A DNA stretch of 64,000 nt from CAVPMN01 sp963706425 (GTDB lineage: Bacteria; Actinomycetota; Acidimicrobiia; Acidimicrobiales; Acidimicrobilacustridaceae): positions 682,001 to 746,000 of the forward strand of contig CAVPMN010000020.1 of the NCBI GenBank assembly GCA_963706425.1, written 5' to 3'. Every line of letters starts with the position of its first letter. The stretch's first letter is position 1. Under the pieces are notes generated by a model. That model ran no database searches and had not been told where the DNA came from. It saw only the letters and a program-made list of their open reading frames with translations. This document shows, one piece after another, positions 18,851 to 26,977 of the stretch. Position numbers and translations under genes: made by a program.

Positions 18851-20141
18851 ATGAGCGTTGAGCACTACGCGGTTCTCGGCCTGGCCAGGGTGCGCTCAGC
18901 GTGGTTCCGCGACGTCAGTCGATGGGCCACCTCGGGCCATCTGCCCGTCGAGTTCGTCAAGTGCATCTCGATCGAGGAGCTGCGGGCTCGCTTGCGATCG
19001 GGTCGGGCGTTCTCGGCCGTGCTGGTCGACGGCGGGCTGCCGGCCATCGACCGCGATCTGCTCGACGACTGCCGATCACAAGGGTGTGCGGTCGTGGTGG
19101 TCGACGACACCGCGACACGACGCAACTGGGTGGAGCTCGGCGCGGCGGCGGTGCTGGTCGAGCCGGTCGAGCGAGAGGCGTTGGCCACGGTGCTGGCCGA
19201 CCACGCCCGCGCCCTCGACGACCTGGCCCAGCCGCTCGATGTGCGACCCGACCTGGCCGTCGAGCGGCGAGCCCGCTGGATCGCGGTGGTGGGCGGTGGG
19301 GGCACCGGAACGTCGGTGACCGCCATGGCCATCGCCCAAGGCTTGGCGCGTGAACACCATCCCGACGAGCGGGTGGTGCTCGCCGACCTGGCGCTGCACG
19401 CCGATCAGGCCATGCTGCACGACGCCGGCGACGTCATCCCGAGCGTGCAGGAGCTGGTCGACGCCCACCGCACCGGACGGCCGTCAGCAGAGGAGGTGCG
19501 CGCTCTCACCTTCGGTTCGGCCTCCCGCGGCTACGACCTGTTGCTCGGCCTGCGCCGTCACCGCGACTGGCCCGCGCTTCGTCCGCGAGCGGTCGGCGCC
19601 GCGCTCGACGGCTTGCAGCACGCCTACGACGTGGTGGTGGCCGACACCGAGCCCGACGTCGAGGGCGAGCCCGAGTGCGGGTCGATCGACGTCGAGGAGC
19701 GCAACACGCTGGCGCGCGAGAGCGTGGTGCGGGCCGACGTGGTGGTGATGACGGCGGTGCCCACCGTGACCGGCCTGCATCGGTTCGTGCAGCTGCTCGA
19801 CGAGATGCGCCGGGTCGGCGTGGAGGCCGAGCGGGTGCTCACGGTGATCAACCGGGCGCCCCGCTCCCCTCGCCTTCGCGCCGAGCTCACACGGGCACTC
19901 GCCCGTCTCACCGGCGAGGTCGAGGGCGTCGACCAGCGGATGGCCTCTCCCCTGTTCGTCGACCGAGCGCCGCCAGCTCGACGACTGCCTGCGCGCCGCC
20001 GATCCGTTGCCCGGGGCCATGGCGTCGCTGCTGGCCTCCGGCGTGCGCGCCGTGCTCGACCGCACTGGACGCGTCGGCGCCATGGAGCCCGAGCGCGTCG
20101 GCCCCGGCTCGCTCGGGTCGTGGGCGGTCAGCGACCCTTGA
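18851..20141 (+). CDS. CpaE/TadZ-like pilus-assembly ATPase (one frame break)
   Basis: MinD/ParA-fold protein that localises the Tad pilus machine. An N-terminal receiver-like domain (FSAVLVDGGLPAIDRDLLDD; CAVVVVDDTATRRNW) precedes the ATPase domain with the degenerate P-loop VVGGGGTGTSVTAMAIAQGL, in which the usual GKS/T lysine is absent. VVLADLALHADQAMLHD and VVVADTEPDVEGEPE follow. The frame breaks near 19965. Removing one base restores RRQLDDCLRAADPLPG and a stop at 20141. About 429 aa. The stop lies inside a 17-bp direct repeat that recurs beyond the APH gene. Confidence 0.82.
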
Positions 20142-20143
20142 AG
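20127..20143. repeat. 17-bp direct repeat, copy A
   Basis: GTCAGCGACCCTTGAAG, identical to 21160-21176. This copy contains the cpaE stop codon. The two copies bracket the APH-family gene, as expected for a duplication made during an insertion. Confidence 0.8.
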
Positions 20144-20171
20144 ACCGGCACGCCTGCGGTCGCCGGCTGGA

Positions 20172-21149
20172 TCAGGTGGTGGCCTGTAGACGGCGAGCGA
20201 TGCCTTCGAGGTGGCGAAACGGATGCTTGGTCGGGTCAGCCGTGACCTCGAGCTCGGTTAGGACGCGAAAGGCACCGAGCCTCGTGAACCAGTCGAGTCG
20301 GACGGCGTCAACAGCCCGTCCGCCGTGCCGCTCGTAGGCGGCGAGGAAACGAGATGCCAACGTCTTGCCGATGGCCCTCATCGGCGCCTGGAGCGGACGG
20401 CCGACGTCGAGCGGTGGATGTGACAACAGGAGAATGGTGAACGCGAGGTCGTACGCAGGGTCCGAGATCCGTGACGTCGACCAGTCGAGCACGACGGGTC
20501 CGTCAGCGGTTTGCAGGACGTTGAGCGGGTGAAGGTCCCCGTGACAGATCACCTCCCGACTCCGCGCGGGCCGAGCCGACCTCAAGGCATGGCTGAAACT
20601 CACCATGTCGGCTCGGCCGGCGGCGTCCATTCGAGCAGTCATTCGGTCGATCAGCGCACCGGTGTCATCGCCCGCCCCGAGCGCGCGGCCGACCTCGACG
20701 GCAGACAGCCCGTGCAACCATGCCGCGCATCTCCCGAGGATGTCGGGGATGGACCGAAGCAACTGAGGGGCCCTGAGGACCACGGTCGGCCCGGACAGCC
20801 CGTCGAGCAGCGGGCGGCCTTGGACACGGTCCATCACCATCCATGCGAGCGGCAACTCGGCGGTCGGGTCACCAGCGAGACAGACCGCCGGCGTGGGGTA
20901 CCCGACGTCGGCGAGGTGCTGCTGCACGATCGTTTCGCGTTGCGCCGTCTCGACGTCGGTCATGATCCGTGCGACACGATCTCCGCGCAGTCCGGCGGGA
21001 CCCCCGTCGATACGGACCTGCCACATCTCGGTGGTGTATCCACCGGTCATCCGCACAGGAGGAGCCGACCACGTCACGCGGTCGTCGCCGGTGGACGCTC
21101 TGATCGCCGCGAGCAGCTGCGTCGCATGGTCGCCCGACACGCCGTCCAC
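20172..21149 (-). CDS. APH/choline-kinase-fold phosphotransferase
   Basis: Small-molecule kinase of the aminoglycoside phosphotransferase superfamily, 325 aa. The N-lobe has GGYTTEMWQVRI and VARIMTDVE. The hinge region is LAWMVMDRVQGRPLLDGL. The catalytic loop is CHGDLHPLNVL (Brenner motif with Asp and Asn), followed by VVLDWSTSRISDPAYDLAF. Members act on antibiotics, sugars or acyl-CoA-linked substrates, so resistance should not be assumed. Start is GTG at 21149, 11 nt past the crotonase stop on the same strand. Base composition looks lower in GC than its neighbours. With the flanking 17-bp direct repeats, this suggests a recent arrival. Confidence 0.85.
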   Translation of the reverse strand: MDGVSGDHATQLLAAIRASTGDDRVTWSAPPVRMTGGYTTEMWQVRIDGGPAGLRGDRVARIMTDVETAQRETIVQQHLADVGYPTPAVCLAGDPTAELPLAWMVMDRVQGRPLLDGLSGPTVVLRAPQLLRSIPDILGRCAAWLHGLSAVEVGRALGAGDDTGALIDRMTARMDAAGRADMVSFSHALRSARPARSREVICHGDLHPLNVLQTADGPVVLDWSTSRISDPAYDLAFTILLLSHPPLDVGRPLQAPMRAIGKTLASRFLAAYERHGGRAVDAVRLDWFTRLGAFRVLTELEVTADPTKHPFRHLEGIARRLQATT

Positions 21150-21159
21150 CGTGGTCAGC

Positions 21160-21176
21160 GTCAGCGACCCTTGAAG
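21160..21176. repeat. 17-bp direct repeat, copy B
   Basis: Second copy of GTCAGCGACCCTTGAAG (first at 20127-20143). On the minus strand this copy contains the last codons and stop of the enoyl-CoA hydratase gene (DFKGR then TGA). Confidence 0.8.
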
Positions 21177-21970
21177 TCGGGCGTGCGCTTCTCGAGGAAG
21201 GCCTTGGGACCCTCGCGGGCGTCCTCGCTCGCCATGACACCCATGCCGATCTCCATCTCCTTCACGAAGGCCTCGGCTTCGGGCAGGGTCTGGCTGGCCA
21301 TGATCGAGGCCTTGATGCCCTTCACGGCGAGCGGACCGTTGGCCGCGATCTTGTCGGCCAGCTCACGCGCCCGGGTGAGCGCCTGGCCGTCGGGCACGAC
21401 GTGGCCGATGAGGCCGATGTCGTAGGCCCGCTGGGCGGTGATGGGCTCGCCCACGATGAGCATCTCCATGGCGAGGGTCCAGGGGATCTGGCGCGGTAGG
21501 CGCACGGTCGAGCCCGACATGGGAAACAGGCCGCGCTGCACCTCGGTGATGGCGATGCTGGCGCTCTCGGCGGCCACCCGGATGTCGAGCGCCTGCAGGA
21601 TCTCGGTGCCGCCGGCGTAGCAGTAGCCCTCGATGGCGGCCACGATCGGCTTGGCCAGCACGTAGTCCTTCAGGAAGCCCTTGAAGATGAGGCTGAAGTC
21701 GGCCTTGATGCGCTCCTCGAACTCGTTCTCGGTGGGCTTGCCCGAGAGCATGGCGCCGACCAGGCGATCGAGGTCGGCACCGGCGGAGAAGTTGCCGCCG
21801 GCACCCGTGAGGATGGCGACCCGCACGTCGTCGTCGGCGTCGATCATGTCCCACGCGTCGCAGAGGCGGCAGAGCACCTCGGCGTTGAAGGCGTTGCGCT
21901 TGTCGGGCCGGTTCAGGGTGACGGTGACGACATGGCCGTCACGTTCGACGAGCACCGCAGGTTCGCTCAC
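21161..21970 (-). CDS. Enoyl-CoA hydratase/isomerase family protein
   Basis: Crotonase-fold enzyme of 269 aa, acting on an acyl-CoA. LNRPDKRNAFNAEVL and the oxyanion-hole segment ILTGAGGNFSAGADLDRLV are clear. The second segment is AAIEGYCYAGGTEILQALDI, with an acidic residue where many hydratases carry a catalytic Glu. The C-terminus EKRTPDFKGR is typical. Start GTG at 21970 is preceded by AGGGGA. The gene runs opposite to the Tad genes and sits between cpaE and cpaF. The exact substrate is unknown; beta-oxidation hydratase is the default guess. Confidence 0.9.
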   Translation of the reverse strand: MSEPAVLVERDGHVVTVTLNRPDKRNAFNAEVLCRLCDAWDMIDADDDVRVAILTGAGGNFSAGADLDRLVGAMLSGKPTENEFEERIKADFSLIFKGFLKDYVLAKPIVAAIEGYCYAGGTEILQALDIRVAAESASIAITEVQRGLFPMSGSTVRLPRQIPWTLAMEMLIVGEPITAQRAYDIGLIGHVVPDGQALTRARELADKIAANGPLAVKGIKASIMASQTLPEAEAFVKEMEIGMGVMASEDAREGPKAFLEKRTPDFKGR

Positions 21971-22277
21971 GACGTGGTCCCCTCTTCGTTGTGCACCCGC
22001 GCCGGCCGCAGGTGTCGAGTCACGAGCCGAGAACCTTAACCGCCTCCCACGGGCCGCTCCCCCGTCCGTCCTCGCGTTCTGGCCGCGCATCTGCACACCC
22101 TGGCGTGCGTTCTCGCGGCCAGAACGCGGGTGACGGTGGGCCTTAACCGCTGGCAATCAGGTCGGGGCCACCGGCGGTGACGAATGTGGCCGACGTCATG
22201 GGGACCGTGGACGTGGCCAATCGTACGGTCGCCCCGCTCACCGACTTGTACTTCCTAAGGGACCCAGGGCGCGGGAC
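21971..22277. other. Divergent intergenic region with inverted and direct repeats
   Basis: This is the only stretch above 300 bases without a gene. It should hold the promoters of the crotonase gene (minus) and cpaF (plus). It contains a 15-bp inverted repeat at 22073-22128 and a 10-bp direct repeat CCTTAACCGC at 22034-22043 and 22141-22150 that brackets it. I see no coding sequence or RNA gene in it. Confidence 0.6.
22073..22128. repeat. 15-bp perfect inverted repeat
   Basis: CGCGTTCTGGCCGCG at 22073-22087 and its exact complement at 22114-22128, with a 26-nt spacer containing a weaker internal hairpin. Its left arm shares the start GCGTTCTGG with the hairpin at 59330. It could be a regulatory site or a small dispersed repeat. 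Confidence 0.6.
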
Positions 22278-23591
22278 ATGACGGCGATCGACGACAGCTC
22301 ACCACCTCTCCTCGACATCGAACGGGCCGTGCAGGCCCGGGCCAACGAGGTGTCCCTCGACATGTCGTCGGCCGACGGCGACCGGGCCCTGCGGGCGCTG
22401 ATCGACGACGAGATCGCCCGGTGGACGGTCGACTTCAAACGGGGCCTGCGCCACCACGAGCTGGCCGCACCCGAGGTGATGGCCGAGCGGGCGTTTCGCA
22501 ACCTCGCCGGCTACGGGCCGCTGGCGCCGCTACTCGACGACGACGACGTCTGGGAGATCATGATCAACGCTCCCGACCAGATCTTCGTGAAGCGACATCG
22601 CGGCCAGAGCGGCTACCACCACGAGGTGTTCCACGACGACGAGCACGTGGCGCGCACCTTGACCAAGATCCTCGACGACGCGTCGGGCAGTCACCGCAAG
22701 CTCGATCCGAGCGAAGGGCTCCAAGATGCCCAGCTCGACAACGGCGCCCGCCTGCACATCGTGCACGGCGACCTGAGCCGCGGTGGTCACGTGATGGTGA
22801 ACATCCGCAAGTTCACCGGCGTGCCGTTTCGTTCGCTCGACGAGCTGGTCGAGCGCGAGATGCTCGACCAGCCGGTGGCGCGGTTCCTGCGGGCCGCGAT
22901 GCGGGCCGACGTGTCGATCGTCTTCGCCGGTGCACCAGGCTCGGGGAAGACCACGCTGCTTTCGTGCTGCGCCGGCGAGCTCGACCCCTCCCTGCGCGTC
23001 GTCGTGGCCGAGGAGGTCTTCGAAGCCGACGTACCGGTCCCGAACGTCGCCAGCATGCAGACCCGCGCCGCCCGGTCGGATCGACCGCCGATCGACCTGC
23101 GCCGACTGGTGGCCGGCTTCCTGCGGATGGCGCCCGATGTGGCGATCGTGGGCGAGGTCCGCGACCGCGAGGCGATGCCCTTGCTGCTCACCCTCTCGTC
23201 GGGGGTCAAAGGGTTCACCACGATCCACGCCGGCTCGGCCAGACAGGCGCTCAGCCGCCTGCGCTTCGTCGCCCAGCTCGCCGACTCGGGTGAACTCCCG
23301 ATGAGCGCGCTGAACGCGCTCGTAACCGAAGCGATCGACCTGGTCGTATTCGGCGCCCGCGGACCGGCCGGCCCACGGGTCATGGAGGTCATCGCCGTGG
23401 AGGAGCTGGCCGCCGCGGCCGATGGCACCCAGTTCACCGCGACCGATCTGTTCGCCCGTCGCGCCTATGACCAACCGCTCACGTGGTCGGGGAACGTACC
23501 GGTCCGTCTGGCCAAGACGTTTGCGGCCATCGGCGTCGACGTCGCCGCGCTGCTCGCCCCGCGCACGTCCGGCCCGTGGAGCGCGTTCTGA
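22278..23591 (+). CDS. cpaF: CpaF/TadA-type pilus secretion ATPase
   Basis: Hexameric ATPase that powers Tad/Flp pilus assembly at the inner face of the membrane. The 437-aa protein has the N-terminal helical region and the NTD2 segment GYGPLAPLLDDDDVWEIMIN. Walker A is FAGAPGSGKTTLL, the Asp box is VVVAEEVFEADVP, and Walker B is FLRMAPDVAIVGEVRDRE. The His box is GVKGFTTIHAGSARQALSRL. All catalytic motifs are intact. The tadB start overlaps its 3' end by 16 nt, so cpaF-tadB-tadC are probably co-transcribed. Confidence 0.94.
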   Translation: MTAIDDSSPPLLDIERAVQARANEVSLDMSSADGDRALRALIDDEIARWTVDFKRGLRHHELAAPEVMAERAFRNLAGYGPLAPLLDDDDVWEIMINAPDQIFVKRHRGQSGYHHEVFHDDEHVARTLTKILDDASGSHRKLDPSEGLQDAQLDNGARLHIVHGDLSRGGHVMVNIRKFTGVPFRSLDELVEREMLDQPVARFLRAAMRADVSIVFAGAPGSGKTTLLSCCAGELDPSLRVVVAEEVFEADVPVPNVASMQTRAARSDRPPIDLRRLVAGFLRMAPDVAIVGEVRDREAMPLLLTLSSGVKGFTTIHAGSARQALSRLRFVAQLADSGELPMSALNALVTEAIDLVVFGARGPAGPRVMEVIAVEELAAAADGTQFTATDLFARRAYDQPLTWSGNVPVRLAKTFAAIGVDVAALLAPRTSGPWSAF

Positions 23592-24478
23592 ACGCGCTCC
23601 TACTCGCTCTGGCGGCCGCGGTCGGCGTGCATCTGCTCTTCACCAGGCTTGCGTTCGGCACCACGCGACTCGTGTCTCGTCGCGGCCTGCATGCCGCGTC
23701 GCAGGGCCTCCTGACCAGCCGTGCCACCCGGGCGCTGGAGCGCGCCGGGCTGCGCGGCCCCGGCGGGCGAGAGCTCATCGCAGCGATGGTCGTGGTGGCG
23801 GCTCTCGCCGGGGGTGGCGCGCTCGTGCTGTTCGACGGGCTGCTGCCGGCGATCGTTCTCGCGCTGTTCGCAGCCACGATGCCCGTTGCCGCCCACCGCC
23901 AGCGCGAGCGCGCTCGGCGCCAGGTCGCACAGGACGGATGGCCGAGGCTCATCGACGAGATCCGCATCCTCACGGGCTCGGTGGGCCACTCGATACCGCA
24001 GGCGGTCTTCGAGGCGGGCGCCAACGCCCCTGCCGAGCTGCGCGCCGGTTTCGACGCGGCCCATCGCGAATGGCGGCTCTCGACTGACTTCGGGCGCACG
24101 CTCTCGGTGCTCAAGCACCAGTTGCACGATCCGACCGCCGACGCCGCCTGCGAGACGCTGCTCATCGCCCACGAGCTCGGGGGTCGCGACCTCGATCGGC
24201 GGCTCGACGACCTGGCCGCCGATCGACGGGCCGAAACGCAGTTCCGCAAGGATGCACGCGCCCGCCAGGCCGGGGTGCGCTTCGCCCGACGCTTCGTGCT
24301 CCTGGTGCCGTTGGGCATGGCCATCGCCGGGCTGTCGGTCGGCAACGGCCGCCAGGCCTACGGCACACCGCTCGGCCAGACGCTGGTGGTCGTCGCCCTC
24401 GCCATGGTGGTTGCCTGCTGGATCTGGGCGGGCGCCTACCTGCGGCTCCCGGAGTCCGACCGGGTCTTCGACTCGTGA
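23576..24478 (+). CDS. tadB: TadB-like type II/IV secretion F-domain protein
   Basis: Inner-membrane platform protein of the Tad pilus, about 300 aa. It has an N-terminal hydrophobic helix (NALLLALAAAVGVHLLF), a central pair (AAMVVVAALAGGGALVLF; LPAIVLALFAATMPVA), a cytoplasmic T2SSF domain (DGWPRLIDEIRILTGSVGHS; AACETLLIAHELGGRDLDRR), and C-terminal helices (FVLLVPLGMAIAGLSVG; LVVVALAMVVACWIWAGAYL). Start GTG at 23576 lies inside cpaF. The stop overlaps the tadC start as GTGA. The frame is intact. Confidence 0.87.
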   Translation: MERVLNALLLALAAAVGVHLLFTRLAFGTTRLVSRRGLHAASQGLLTSRATRALERAGLRGPGGRELIAAMVVVAALAGGGALVLFDGLLPAIVLALFAATMPVAAHRQRERARRQVAQDGWPRLIDEIRILTGSVGHSIPQAVFEAGANAPAELRAGFDAAHREWRLSTDFGRTLSVLKHQLHDPTADAACETLLIAHELGGRDLDRRLDDLAADRRAETQFRKDARARQAGVRFARRFVLLVPLGMAIAGLSVGNGRQAYGTPLGQTLVVVALAMVVACWIWAGAYLRLPESDRVFDS

Positions 24479-25382
24479 CCGCGCCGATGGCGATCGCCCT
24501 CCTGTTCGGCTGGTGCGGCGTCACCCTCGTGCTCGGCGAGCTCCGTTGGTTCCGCCGCCGACCACTCGCGGTCCGACTCGGCCCCTATGTCCCGGGTGGC
24601 ACCGCGGCGTCTCCCGCACCCCATGGCGTCGGCGAGGTCGTGCGACTGCTCGTGACCCCGGTGGTCGACGGGATGATCTCGCGACTGTCGCGGGGGCTTG
24701 GGTGTGAGCGACGAGGTCGAACTGCGCCTCCGACGGATCCACTCCTCGCTCACGGTCTCGACCTTCCGCGCCCGCCAGATCGGCTGGTCGCTCGCCGCGT
24801 TCGGGTCCGCCGCGATGCTGAGCATCGCCGTCGGCCTGCCGCCGGTGCCGGCTGTGCTCTGCCTCATCGGTGGCCCGTTGCTGACGGTGCTCCTGCTCGA
24901 ACAGCAACTCGTCAACGCGTCGGCCGACTGGCAACGACGGGTCTTCCTCGAGCTCCCGGTCGTCAGCGAGCAGCTCGGCATGCTCCTGGGTGCCGGCTTC
25001 TCGCTCGGGTCAGCCCTGAGCCGCCTCGCCCAGCGCGGTCGCGGCTGCTGCGCCACTGACCTGGCCGTCGTCTGCGGACGAATTCGCCAAGGTCTGCCGG
25101 AGATCGAGGCGCTTCGGGAGTGGTCGCGAACCGTCGACGTGGCCGCCGTGACCCGGCTGGTCGGTGTGCTCGCCCTCAATCGCGACGGCGGCGACCTCGG
25201 GCGGCTCATCGCCGAGGAGTCGCGCTCGGTTCGTCGAGATGCCCAACGCGAGCTGATCGAGACCGCCGAGCGGCGCGGCGCAGCAGGTGTGGATCCCCGT
25301 CACGGTGGCCACCCTCGTGCCCGGCGTGCTGTTCCTGGCCGTGCCCTTCATCGAAGCGATGCGGCTGTTCACCTCGGGCTGA
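24475..25382 (+). CDS. tadC: TadC-like secretion F-domain protein (two frame breaks)
   Basis: Second platform protein of the Tad pilus. It is read from the GTG at 24475 (AIALLFGWCGVTLVLGEL) and changes frame near 24693 in a run of five G. It continues with GVSDEVELRLRRIHSS and the hydrophobic pair around AAMLSIAVGLPPVPAVLCLI. The F domain follows (ELPVVSEQLGMLLGAGFSLG; LALNRDGGDLGRLIAEESRS). The frame changes again near 25277, after which AQQVWIPVTVATLVPGVLFL and AVPFIEAMRLF reach a stop at 25382. Each break is healed by removing one base. About 301 aa when joined. Confidence 0.84.
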
Positions 25383-25405
25383 GCCCGACAACCGAAAGGC
25401 TTCCC

Positions 25406-25657
25406 ATGCGATCCGCTGAGTTCCTCGCAGCCACCATCCGGTCCCGAGCCCATGGCATCGACCCACGCCACCCACATCATCGGGCCCGACACGGCGACCG
25501 ATTGGTCGGCGATCGCGGCGAGGGCGTGATCTCTGCCGCCATCGCCGTGCTGATCATGGCGTTCCTCGGCGCGGCGATGTGGATCGGCTTCCAGCGCATG
25601 TGGCAGACCACCGAGGCGACCACCCAGGACCGGGTCGAGCAGATCGGCCAGGAGTGA
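25406..25657 (+). CDS. Small Tad-locus membrane protein, pilin-like
   Basis: An 83-aa protein with a basic, His/Arg-rich N-terminus of about 37 residues, then DRGEGVISAAIAVLIMAF and a single hydrophobic helix ending near AAMWIGFQRMW, then a polar tail. The Gly-Glu junction ahead of the helix resembles a prepilin-peptidase site (cleavage after Gly), so it may be a Flp-type pilin or pseudopilin. No Tyr follows the Glu, unlike classic Flp pilins. It lies between tadC and two TadE-like genes, and its stop overlaps the next ribosome-binding region. No prepilin peptidase gene lies in this window. Confidence 0.68.
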   Translation: MRSAEFLAATIRSRAHGIDPRHPHHRARHGDRLVGDRGEGVISAAIAVLIMAFLGAAMWIGFQRMWQTTEATTQDRVEQIGQE

Positions 25658-25659
25658 GC

Positions 25660-26097
25660 GTGACGGCGGGGGGCACGCCGTCACCAGGCGCACCTGCGGC
25701 GGCACGCGACGATGTCGGGGCCGGGCTGATCGGCACGATCGCCGGGGTCACGGTCTTCCTCGCTTTCCTGCTGTTCGCCACTCAGCTGCTCATGAACCTC
25801 CACACCACCTCGATGGTGACGAGCGCGGCACACGAGGCGGCCCGCTCGGTCGCCAGCAGTGGGGCAGGTGCACCCGGGTCGGCGGCGGCGCGAGCGGCCG
25901 GCGAGCAGCGGGCTCGGCTGCTGCTCGGCCAGTTCGGTCAGCAGATCGAGTTCGACTGGTCGGCCACCACCGCGGACGAGGTCGTGCTGCGAGTGCGGGC
26001 CGACACGCTGCGCTTCACGTTGCCCGGCCTACCCGCCGCCCTCGGCTTCGACGAGGTCGACCGCACCGTGCGCGCCAGAGTCGAGACGGTGCGGTGA
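25660..26097 (+). CDS. TadE-like pseudopilin
   Basis: A 145-aa protein with a Gly/Ala/Pro-rich leader. One hydrophobic helix follows (GLIGTIAGVTVFLAFLLFAT), then MNLHTTSMVTSAAHEAARSV, the hallmark of TadE-type proteins, and an extracytoplasmic domain. Start GTG at 25660 is preferred because AGGAG ends 5 nt upstream; a GTG at 25654 is also possible. The stop overlaps the next start (GTGA). Likely a minor pilus component. Confidence 0.78.
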   Translation: MTAGGTPSPGAPAAARDDVGAGLIGTIAGVTVFLAFLLFATQLLMNLHTTSMVTSAAHEAARSVASSGAGAPGSAAARAAGEQRARLLLGQFGQQIEFDWSATTADEVVLRVRADTLRFTLPGLPAALGFDEVDRTVRARVETVR

Positions 26098-26564
26098 AGA
26101 CGCGCCCCCGGACGATGCGACGCTGCGCCGACGATCGAGGTTTGGCCGGCGTCGAGGTGCTGCCGTTCGGTCTGCTGACGTTCGTCGTCGGCGCGCTGCT
26201 GGTGGCCAACGCCTGGGCGGTGGTCGATGCCAAGCTCGCCGTGGGGGTGGCCGCACGCGAGTCGGTGCGCGCCTACGTCGAGGCACCCTCCGCGGGCGAG
26301 GCCAGCGCGAGCGCCGTCGCCGTGGGCCAGCAGGTCATCGACGGGCACGGCCGCAACCGGCAGCGGCTCGGGCTCGCGGTCGCGCACGAGGCCGACCAGC
26401 CGTGGGGCCGATGCGTGCGGGTCACCGTCACCGCGAGCTATCCGGTGCCCGTCCTCACCCTGCCCTGGATCGGCGGCTTCGGCGACGGACTGGTCGCCCG
26501 CTCGTCGCACAGCGAGCGCATCGACCCCTACCGCGCCGGGCTGCCCGCCGGCGGCCGATGTTGA
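26094..26564 (+). CDS. TadE-like pseudopilin
   Basis: A 156-aa protein with CADDRGLAGVEVLPFGLLTF, a TadE motif with Gly-Val-Glu at the helix start, then a hydrophobic stretch through VVGALLVANAWAVVDAKLAV and AARESVRAYVEAP. The extracytoplasmic part contains RVTVTASYPVPVLTLPWIGG, usual in TadE/TadF-like proteins. GTG start overlaps the preceding stop. Two consecutive TadE-like genes and one TadG-like gene is a common actinobacterial Tad arrangement. Confidence 0.78.
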   Translation: MKTRPRTMRRCADDRGLAGVEVLPFGLLTFVVGALLVANAWAVVDAKLAVGVAARESVRAYVEAPSAGEASASAVAVGQQVIDGHGRNRQRLGLAVAHEADQPWGRCVRVTVTASYPVPVLTLPWIGGFGDGLVARSSHSERIDPYRAGLPAGGRC

Positions 26565-26974
26565 GCGACCGGGGCAGCGCCCTCATGCTCATGCCGGCCG
26601 CGATACTCATCGTGCTCGTGCTGGCCGCCATCACCGTCGACACGGCTGTCGTGCACCTCGCCCGCCGCGACCTGCTGCACGCCGCCGACGCCGCGGCCAA
26701 CGACGCCGTCACCTACGGCCTCGACGAAGACCGCCTGCGCCGAGGCGAGGGCTACCGCCTCGACCCCCGCCGGGTGCACGCAGCCGTGCTCGGCGCGCTC
26801 GAGTCGCGCGGACTGCTCGACCGGCTGGCCGCTCCGCCCATCATCACCACCGCCGGTCTCGAGGTCAGCGTCGCCCTCCGCCTGCGCGTCGACTACGTGT
26901 TCGCCAAGGCTCTGCCCGCGGCCCAGGGCGCGCTGGTCGACGTCCGCTCGAGCGCCACCGCCCAGAGCCGCTGA
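26558..26974 (+). CDS. TadG-like pilus protein, short form
   Basis: A 138-aa protein opening MLSDRGSALMLMPAAILIVL, with a hydrophobic helix to AAITVDTAVVHLARRDL, then LHAADAAANDAVTYGL, the TadG_N (putative Flp pilus-assembly) pattern. It lacks the long von Willebrand-like C-terminal part of full TadG. The ATG at 26558 overlaps the upstream stop. It ends 3 nt before the convergent dehydrogenase gene, closing the Tad locus. Confidence 0.75.
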   Translation: MLSDRGSALMLMPAAILIVLVLAAITVDTAVVHLARRDLLHAADAAANDAVTYGLDEDRLRRGEGYRLDPRRVHAAVLGALESRGLLDRLAAPPIITTAGLEVSVALRLRVDYVFAKALPAAQGALVDVRSSATAQSR

Positions 26975-26977
26975 CGA

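Noticed and set aside
20172..21149. Antibiotic resistance gene call for the APH-family protein
   Set aside because: The fold is shared with many kinases of sugars, choline and acyl-CoA-linked substrates; the specificity residues do not identify an aminoglycoside enzyme.
20144..21159. APH gene as an integron cassette or IS element
   Set aside because: There is no attC-like structure, no terminal inverted repeat and no integrase or transposase; only the 17-bp direct repeats are seen.
22034..22150. MITE-like element framed by CCTTAACCGC direct repeats
   Set aside because: The inverted repeat is not at the ends of the framed segment, and a 10-bp repeat of this kind is weak evidence; kept only as repeat features.
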